Source: Ascidia mentula (lineage: Eukaryota > Chordata > Ascidiacea > Phlebobranchia > Ascidiidae). Taken from it: DNA of 64,000 nucleotides. This document shows, piece after piece, positions 57,323-64,000 of the stretch; within the stretch, counting starts at the first letter, position 1, and the number at the start of each line of letters is the position of its first letter. The notes under the pieces are model-generated. The model searched no databases, was not told the origin of the DNA, and saw only the letters and a program-made list of their open reading frames with translations. Where the stretch lies: positions 2,547,001 to 2,611,000 of the forward strand of contig OX387205.1 of NCBI GenBank assembly GCA_947561715.1, read 5' to 3'. The position numbers were made by a program, and so were the translations under genes.

Positions 57323-60094
57323 TCAAGATCCGGATGGACCGGGTATTTCGGAACTGTCAACATTTCTTTCGGATATTAGTGGTTGTTCTTCACTTGCTTC
57401 ACCTTCTACAGGGATAACAACATATTTCTTCTCTTGAAATTTTTGGGATCCGGACAGGTTGAGAAACTCGACAGTAGAAGTCGAACGTTCCATTTCACCT
57501 TCTCCCACTTCCGTATGGTCAACATCCGATGTATATCCTCCACCGCTTGAGGACTGGCCTCCTTGCCCAATGGTAGCCCCACCGCTTGAGGACTGGCTTC
57601 CTTGTCCAATAGCAGCCCCACCGCTTGAGGACTGGCCTCCTTGCCCAATAGCAGCCCCACCGCTTGAGGACTGGCCTCCTTGCCCAATAGCAGCCCCACC
57701 GCTTGAGGACTGGCCTCCTTGCCCAATAGCAGCCCCACCGCTTGAGGACTGGCCTCCTTGTCCAATAGCAGCCCCACCGCTTGAGGACTGGCCTCCTTGT
57801 CCAATAGCAGCCCCACCGCTTGAGGACTGGCCTCCTTGCCCAATAGCAGCCCCACCGCTTGAGGACTGGCCTCCTTGTCCAATAGCAGCCCCACCGCTTG
57901 AGGACTGGCCTCCTTGCCCAATAGCAGCCCCACCGCTTGAGGACTGGCCTCCTTGCCCAATAGCAGCCCCACCGCTTGAGGACTGGCCTCCTTGTCCAAT
58001 AGCAGCCCCACCGCTTGAGGACTGGCCTCCTTGTCCAATAGTAGCCCCACCGCTTGAAGACTGGCCTCTGTTTCTTAACTGTTTTCTCAACGTTTCTATT
58101 TCAGAAAGGAATTTTGCAATCTTTTCATCCTTGTTGGTCTTGACAAAACTATTGTTAAAAAATTCAGTCAAATCTTCATTTGTAATATCTAAGAAAAAAT
58201 GGAAAAAACCAACATCACCCAATATTGCAGCCTTGGGCATATTATCTGTCAACTTAGTTTTCATATTTTGTTTTTGTTCTTCAACACCCTTCCGCAGTTT
58301 TGTAAACGTTTTCACGCCCTTGCTTTTTCCACTCTGTTCGCAAAGCAACAAAAATAAGTCCAAGCTACAAGTTATTGCACTTGAACAAAAAATTGGGCAA
58401 AGGAGAATAATGTTCAGACATAGGATACAAGACAACAACACGACCTGTACGATAGTTATGACAATTAGTGTGTTGAATGAGTTGTCGACACACTTGTAGG
58501 ATCCATCGCACACAAATTCTGTACTTGGGTTTAACAATACGTATATTAAGTATATTATAACTTCAATCGTTGCAACGATAAAACTTGCTGTGTTTCTCCA
58601 AACGTAAACTGTTTTAAATGACTGGAGTTGGGACAAGCTGTTTTCTTGAGGTTCGAGGGAAAGCTCGAAGTTTGGACTACTCTGGCGTAATTTTCCAGCA
58701 ATTTGGCTGACTGTTACTATCTGACGCAATGCAAGAAGTTGCCTGTACGCATCAACCATTCGCACATGGTCTACAAAGTCCGTTACCACTCTTTCCCCCA
58801 CGTCGTTTGGTTTATCACTAAGATTCACAAGCTGCAATTCCGCTATTTTGTTTCTTAAAGATTCAAGACGTTCAATAATATTAAGTTTATCAATATTATT
58901 TGAAAAGAATTCAAAATCGGGCAGACTTCCACCCCAAAATCCAAAAAATGATTTTCCAAGTTTTGATAAATCTACTTTCGTTAATTTTTCAATAGTTTGG
59001 ATTTCATGACACCGCCAGTAAGCATGATCAGCGCGTACGGTGGCATGGTGCAAGTTCTCTAAAGTCAGTAGTTCCTCACTGTTTTTTAGCAACTTTATCA
59101 GAAAAATCGCAGCAACTTGGATTTCTTTAAGGATGCGAAACTTTAACTTAATTGAGAGGCAATCTTTCTGCGTCAGTTTTCGGATGTTTTCAATTTGATA
59201 TAATGCTAAAAGTTGTTTCAAACTGCCAGCTAACTCAACACATGGTTTGGCTTCGAAACTGCTGTGCAGCGCTGTTTTTGGTGGTAATCTTAATGTCTCA
59301 ATGGCAGGATGCTTGTGTTGAGCACAAGTCACGTTTATTACACTCTGCAAAGTAAAGGACTTGTTTTGCTCTGAAACGGCTAGTAATTCCAAATTTTCTG
59401 TGGAAGGTTGTTTGAGGATATCTTCTTTTGTTCGGTTTCTTGGGGGTTCTAATATCGTTTTAAATTCAAAATCATAAAAATTTAAGGCATAATGGCTCAC
59501 AACGTCATTTAGCAGTTGTGTTTGAAACGCTGGTGTCGAAGGAATGCCAGTGTTTTTCCATTTACCAAACTCTCTGGCAAAGCGTCTACATCTTTGTTTT
59601 TCCTGCGCAGTTAAGTCTGATACGTCGGATGAGTCAGGAGATGTAACTATAGTGATAAACTCATCAACAGACTTCTCGAAATTTGAAACAAGTTCAAACA
59701 GCTTATGAAACTGGGCAATCTCATTTCTTGCAGTGGAAATATGTTCCCATAGGTTCATTGGTATGTACAAGAAAATGGAGGACAGCACAAAGATCCACCA
59801 GAAGTTCGACTGAATGAAATTTGCCTCTGCTTTACATTGTTCATTTACAATTAACATTTTGGGGTTTGTGAATGATTCAACATTGCTTCCATTGGCAAGT
59901 AAACAGTGCGATAGGGTAACATCACTTTCTTTACAAGGAAAACAATGCAATGAGTTGCTATCAGTTTTGTACAGCAAAAATATATTGGAAGCGACTATTG
60001 CCAACATAAAGTACTTACGCATGGTTTCCCACCATGGTGTCAAGCCATAAGTTGGCAACAAGTTGCTTGTAAGGTAAATATCACTCATTGACAT
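57323..60094 (-). CDS. LRRC8-like pannexin-domain channel protein without LRRs, copy B (intact)
   Basis: One exon, 923 residues from ATG 60,094 (MSMSDIYLTSNLLPTYG); the 16 in-frame codons upstream contain no ATG, and LRRC8 proteins also have about 20 residues before PWW. Layout: PWW at 20-22; TM1 about 28-43; loop-1 cysteines C51, C54, C64, C87, matching the CxxC-C-C pattern of LRRC8; TM2 about 98-116; a cytoplasmic loop of about 380 residues (about 120-150 in LRRC8) with two QLLALxQI helices near 293 and 452; TM3 about 502-522; C529-x5-C535; TM4 about 541-570; GDVGFFHFFLDITNEDL near 626-642, like the LRRC8 segment leading into its LRRs. Instead of LRRs, residues about 677-857 are 14 repeats of a 13-residue G/S/Q/A unit, then an acidic tail. 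Role inferred: subunit of a large-pore membrane channel of VRAC/pannexin type. A pannexin relative or an unrelated four-TM family is the alternative. Confidence 0.7.
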   Translation of the reverse strand: MSMSDIYLTSNLLPTYGLTPWWETMRKYFMLAIVASNIFLLYKTDSNSLHCFPCKESDVTLSHCLLANGSNVESFTNPKMLIVNEQCKAEANFIQSNFWWIFVLSSIFLYIPMNLWEHISTARNEIAQFHKLFELVSNFEKSVDEFITIVTSPDSSDVSDLTAQEKQRCRRFAREFGKWKNTGIPSTPAFQTQLLNDVVSHYALNFYDFEFKTILEPPRNRTKEDILKQPSTENLELLAVSEQNKSFTLQSVINVTCAQHKHPAIETLRLPPKTALHSSFEAKPCVELAGSLKQLLALYQIENIRKLTQKDCLSIKLKFRILKEIQVAAIFLIKLLKNSEELLTLENLHHATVRADHAYWRCHEIQTIEKLTKVDLSKLGKSFFGFWGGSLPDFEFFSNNIDKLNIIERLESLRNKIAELQLVNLSDKPNDVGERVVTDFVDHVRMVDAYRQLLALRQIVTVSQIAGKLRQSSPNFELSLEPQENSLSQLQSFKTVYVWRNTASFIVATIEVIIYLIYVLLNPSTEFVCDGSYKCVDNSFNTLIVITIVQVVLLSCILCLNIILLCPIFCSSAITCSLDLFLLLCEQSGKSKGVKTFTKLRKGVEEQKQNMKTKLTDNMPKAAILGDVGFFHFFLDITNEDLTEFFNNSFVKTNKDEKIAKFLSEIETLRKQLRNRGQSSSGGATIGQGGQSSSGGAAIGQGGQSSSGGAAIGQGGQSSSGGAAIGQGGQSSSGGAAIGQGGQSSSGGAAIGQGGQSSSGGAAIGQGGQSSSGGAAIGQGGQSSSGGAAIGQGGQSSSGGAAIGQGGQSSSGGAAIGQGGQSSSGGAAIGQGSQSSSGGATIGQGGQSSSGGGYTSDVDHTEVGEGEMERSTSTVEFLNLSGSQKFQEKKYVVIPVEGEASEEQPLISERNVDSSEIPGPSGS
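57534..58070. repeat. 39-bp coding minisatellite, copy B (14 units)
   Basis: Fourteen units from 57,546 to 58,053 at exact 39-bp spacing, two more than in copy A and eleven more than in copy C. Units differ mainly at one C/T site (CCTTGCCCAAT versus CCTTGTCCAAT on the plus strand), a synonymous change. Confidence 0.95.
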
Positions 60095-61307
60095 AACGAG
60101 TAAAACTTGCCGTTCCTCAAATAGTTTAATGCAGATAAACAAGCATCACAAAATTACTTTGCCATCTAAATCTAATAATCTTTTCTTTCAAATTTCTCTA
60201 ATTCAGCATCAATGCTTCTGCAAATCAAACAAATGGTTTAGTGTTTGTTTCGTCCAATAGATTTTTATACACATCACAGATAAACCAACATACACAACAA
60301 TCTTGATTACATAATGTAAAGACGACAAACCTAAAATCACGTCATTCAGAAACGTCCAATCGTATGCAAGTTTTTCTTTGTGTACTTTTTCTTTGGCTCA
60401 GCTGTTTTGAAACTCATATAAAAAAACGCGTTGTGCATATATCCCCCTTTTCAGTCCGTTTCATTTTGTCATTAACACAAATTTGTGTGTACCTGTATTT
60501 ACAATTTAGTAATAAGGTGTAGGCATTGTTACTTGCGTTATTGTGGCCTGCAAACCTTGACAAACCAATTACCAAACACCGGTAACAATCCTCACCAGAA
60601 ACCCTTGCAAAATACAAACGGGTGAGAACAAACTACTACTACTAACTCATGCTGCTATTTGAATCGCCCACGAAGCTAACACTGTTGCTGATACAGCACT
60701 TCGCGCTTCACTGGCATTCAAAGAACTTCTACCAATCAAGTCGACGCAATATTAAAATGTCACACATTTTTTGCTTTTTGTTGCAAAACTCCTTGACAAT
60801 CAAGTAAAGCACGCCTGCTTAATTTGCTACAAAAGATAATATTAATAAGGATATGGCCTCCGCAGTTTATACAGACGAATTGTGTCGTTGGACGTAATGA
60901 GTGAATTTCTGAACCCCGTTGCGTTCTTCTAATATTGTTTACGGGCAAACCTGCTCCATCGCAAGCCATTTGTAAAGTATTTATAGACGTATTGCAAACT
61001 TTAACGCTTTAATTGGTGTGCTGGGGTTACCCATGCATTAAGTACGATTTATGAGCGCCGTCTCCACCGATGGGTATTTTTGCTTTGTATCACATTGGTC
61101 ATTGTGACGTTTTTACGTTTAAATAATTATTTACTCTGTCATAATGTGCTGATATCATATAAACATCAAATGGTTTTGGCAAAGTGGTATTATACCATTC
61201 GTCTTTATTTGTACTACGACGAATTGTGTAAGGAGTAAATCACTCGACCAGCTTTTTGGTTTTCGAACCAAAAGTGTAGTATTTTTAGCTTGTTTCTGGT
61301 AGCGTGA

Positions 61308-61524
61308 TTAAATGCCTAATACTTTACTTTTTCTGGTATCAGGCAACAGTGAACCTTCGACGAGATTTACAAAATGCTGACCAAGATCACAACACTTTTC
61401 TTTACTGCATACGATAGTTGCTGTATATGAGTTTCCCTGCCCTTTTATTGCACCGTAATGGGGATTCTGGAATGCCAAAGTATATTTGCTGTTTGACACT
61501 TTGGCAATACATATCGCATGCCCA
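61308..61524 (-). CDS. Conserved exon-like ORF upstream of channel gene B
   Basis: Right-block partner of 39,981-40,197; the encoded residues are identical over the whole frame. The possible acceptor (CTGTTAG) and donor-like AAAAA|GTAAAG are kept. Function unknown; see the left copy for the tentative MRH-like reading. It lies about 1.2 kb upstream of the channel start codon on the same strand. The rest of 60,095-61,845 is the conserved 5' flank without further exons I can support. Confidence 0.35.
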
Positions 61525-61845
61525 CTAACAGCACATTATAAACTGCAAGATGAACTTGTCCTCTTTGGATATTTTTAAGTACTTTATCCATGCCTACCTC
61601 TGCAGACATTACTGCCAATGTACATTTAATGCTTCAGGTGTGTTGTTATAATGATAGGCCACTACTGCTTCATAGAAAAAGCTTAGCAAAGCGACAGACA
61701 AAAAGGAAATGACAAAGCCACCGGATCGAGCATGTGAATAGCATTTGGCAACACCGAACTGCGTTAACCTAGCCTTACCACCGACGTCGCTAGTGACGTA
61801 ACAGTATGGTTATTTTGCTCACATTTATGATATATTATTATCTAG

Positions 61846-63408
61846 AATTGCTCTTCTGGCACTTAGTTTCTAACGTGTTTATTGGAAACCAACGTTTCGT
61901 CTGCCATCCGGCGAGACTTCTTCAGGGTTATGTCAACAGTAAAGCATCACGCACATAAAACACTAAAAACGTAGGAAAAACGCAGGAAAAACACAAGGAA
62001 AAAGGAATAGATAACACTGGCACCGCTTGCATCGTCACGTGAACCAGGTGTGTAGCGGGGCGTAACATTTACAACAAGTTGTTGTATACAGCAGGAAAAT
62101 ATACGCATTGCTCCTTATCGTTTATGCAATTGTCGTTTTTATGGATGTGGAGCGTCTCCAGGAACAGACGTTTTGTATGATCGTCCTCCATCTCTAGGAT
62201 TTGCACGTCATCAAAGTTAACTCGGTGGCCGAGTGTGGCAGCGTGTTTTGCCAGTCGTTACTGGAAGCGATATGTCGACGACACCTTCGCCATCGTTGAC
62301 GAAGCACAGCTCCAGTTGTTCCTTACCCACATTAACCATGTGGAAGATTCAATCAAATTCACTTTAGAAAAGGAAAGTGGTGGTAAATTACCGTTTTTAG
62401 ATACAGAGGTTATCCGTGATGAGAAAGGTTTGATCAGCACTCGTGTGTTTCGAAAGCCGACGCACACCAATCGGTACTTGTCGTTTAAGTCGGCACATCC
62501 GATACAACACAAGACAGCGGTAGTGCGGTCGCTGATGGATAGAGCCGAGGCTCTGGTTTCCCGAGAAGAAGACCGTGATAAAGAGGTGAAGTTCATAAAG
62601 AAGGTACTGCGGAAACATCTGTATCCGTCATGGATGTTTAGAAGAAAGCCTGCGGTCAAGCCACAAGAAACAGCGCCAACTACCGGTACGATCGTTTTGC
62701 CATATGTTCCGGTTCTAACAGACACGCTAAGGCGTATGATGTTGGACTATGGTATTGCGGTCTACACTAAGCCACACAGAACACTGGGCAGGATGTTGTC
62801 TCATCCTATCGAGAAGGGCACGGTCCAACCAAAAGGCGTTGTCTATTACATTCCGTGCAAGGACTGCGGTGGAGCGTACATCGGCGAGACAGGGAGAAGG
62901 TTACAGACTCGGTTAAAAGAGCATCGCCGCGACGTTGCAGCGAAGAACAGCCAGAGGACAGCACTGGCAAAACACGCTGCCACACTCGGCCACCGAGTTA
63001 ACTTTGATGACGTGCAAATCCTAGAGATGGAGGACGATCATACAAAACGTCTGTTCCTGGAGACGCTCCACATCCATAAAAACGACAATTGCATAAACGA
63101 TAAGGAGCAATGCGTATATTTTCCTGCTGTATACAACAACTTGTTGTAAATGTTACGCCCCGCTACACACCTGGTTCACGTGACGATGCAAGCGGTGCCA
63201 GTGTTATCTATTCCTTTTTCCTTGTGTTTTTCCTGCGTTTTTCCTACGTTTTTAGTGTTTTATGTGCGTGATGCTTTACTGTTGACATAACCCTGAAGAA
63301 GTCTCGCCGGATGGCAGACGAAACGTTGGTTTCCAATAAACACGTTAGAAACTAAGTGCCAGAAGAGCAATTCTGATTAATTAGTATGCCTGGCAACAAA
63401 AATAGCAG
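61846..63408 (+). mobile_element. Recent Penelope-like element insertion with inverted terminal arms
   Basis: A 1,563-bp insertion flanked by a 15-bp duplication, TATATTATTATCTAG (61,831-61,845 and 63,409-63,423). The unoccupied site is present in the left block at about 40,495-40,520. Inside, arms 61,846-62,254 and 62,964-63,372 (409 nt each) are inverted copies, followed on the right by a 36-nt tail ending ATAGCAGTA. The element is 5'-truncated: only the end of RT, the endonuclease and the 3'UTR were inserted, with an inverted copy of the 3' part placed in front. Such inverted pseudo-LTR layouts are known for PLEs. Confidence 0.9.
62255..63149 (+). CDS. PLE polyprotein C-terminal part: RT palm/thumb and GIY-YIG endonuclease
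   Basis: Open for about 298 codons without interruption. It begins YWKRYVDDTFAIVDE, the catalytic YVDD motif of reverse transcriptase, and LPFLDTEVIR follows as in PLE thumbs. Near the C-terminus are GVVYYIPCKDCGGAYIGET and TRLKEHRRDV, the GIY-YIG nuclease with the PLE-specific CxxC insert, then HAATLGHRVNFDDVQIL. The fingers and N-terminal domains are missing, so this copy alone cannot retrotranspose. The clean frame indicates recent insertion. The codons before 62,255 belong to the inverted arm, not to the RT. Confidence 0.9.
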
Positions 63409-63628
63409 TATATTATTATCTAGTTCTTGCATTTCTCCCCCGCCAATTCGTTAGCCGAACACAAAACAGGCTTTTAACGGGACAAAGCCGAACACAATAT
63501 ACTTGTTCGGCGAAGAATAGATGAACAAAACACAATTAACCACACGAAAACATATACATACATACGTTTGTGAAAAGAACAACACACAATAATGCAAACA
63601 GGAAAATACAAGCATGCAAATTTACTAG

Positions 63629-64000
63629 AATAACCTTCTGGGTCCTTCCTTACATTATTTCACAGCAAACCAGAGGGGGGAACGTGAATATTTTGCTACT
63701 TTCTATCGCGATTTAAAGGACAGTTTTAGCTTTTTATTAGGGGTGTTAAGTGATCTGATCAGTTATTGGTGGTGTCGAAGGGTTTGATTGAGTGTCACGG
63801 CGAAAAATATGTAACCAAAACACATGTTTTGGATTTATTTTGTTGTGAATCACTTGCCTGTGTGTTCTATATGCCAAATATTAGCCCTAAATCTGGGTCT
63901 TAACAATATTATATATGATCGATCAGAAATCCTATTTGATTAACGCATTTAACATATAAGATCGCATGTGAGTTCTAATTGTTGTGTTTCCTAACCTGAC
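63629..64000. repeat. 3' flank of the next channel-gene unit
   Basis: Homologous to 40,723-41,100 and 56,728-57,115, which precede the 3' ends of genes C and B. A further LRRC8-like copy on the minus strand is therefore expected starting about 200-300 bp beyond the window edge. Confidence 0.85.

Larger units (their letters stand above)
49682..64000. repeat. Large duplicated block, right copy (continues past window)
   Basis: Collinear with 29,034 onward. It contains the sister PLE, signal-peptide exon, SINE-type repeats, channel gene B and the exon-like ORF, plus a private PLE insertion. At 63,628 it passes into the next tandem unit exactly as the left block does at 40,722. Confidence 0.9.

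Noticed and set aside
1-64000. CRISPR array or bacterial operon
   Set aside because: No regularly spaced direct repeats with unique spacers; gene structure is intron-rich and animal-like.

Overview
The window looks like an AT-rich, compact animal genome, most likely an ascidian tunicate such as Ciona. The reasons are short introns, conserved metazoan genes packed closely, chordate-type LRRC8-like proteins, tRNA-derived SINEs, Penelope-like elements (PLEs), and splice acceptors sitting just upstream of start codons as expected for spliced-leader trans-splicing. The species call is inference. Exon models were read by eye from GT-AG junctions and checked by summing coding phase.

Positions 1-29,000 are an ordinary gene-rich stretch. 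In order they hold NUP214 (minus strand, 24 exons, running off the left edge), FOXRED1 (plus, 11 exons, divergent from NUP214), TMCO1 (minus, 5 exons), GET4 (minus, intronless) and a GT10 alpha-1,3-fucosyltransferase (minus, 7 exons). These cover nuclear pore transport, complex I assembly, ER membrane-protein insertion (TMCO1 and GET4, side by side on one strand) and Golgi glycosylation. Introns carry SINE copies, hAT-type MITEs and relics of PLE ends.

Positions 29,000-64,000 are a young, repeat-built region. A block of at least 14 kb starting at 29,034 is repeated from 49,682 to the right edge. Inside it is a tandem family of single-exon genes for about 920-residue membrane proteins. Their N-terminal half carries the landmarks of the LRRC8 (VRAC) pannexin-like domain: PWW before TM1, a CxxC...C...C first extracellular loop, C-x5-C in the second loop, four TM segments and the post-TM4 helical region. 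The leucine-rich repeats of LRRC8 are absent; a 39-bp minisatellite encoding a 13-residue G/S/Q-rich repeat takes their place. Copy B (57,323-60,094) is intact, copies A and C each have one visible lesion, copy D is a diverged half-length paralog, and the flank of a fifth copy enters at the right edge.

Between the channel genes lie two eroded PLE copies shared by both blocks, and a recent PLE insertion with a 15-bp target duplication and 409-nt inverted arms, whose empty site survives in the sister block. There are also hAT MITEs with 8-bp duplications, a fossil Ty3/gypsy 3' end, a LINE fragment, and two small exon-like ORFs that differ between blocks almost only at synonymous sites. The strongest candidate for an undescribed system is the array of LRR-less LRRC8-type channel genes with repeat-encoded tails.
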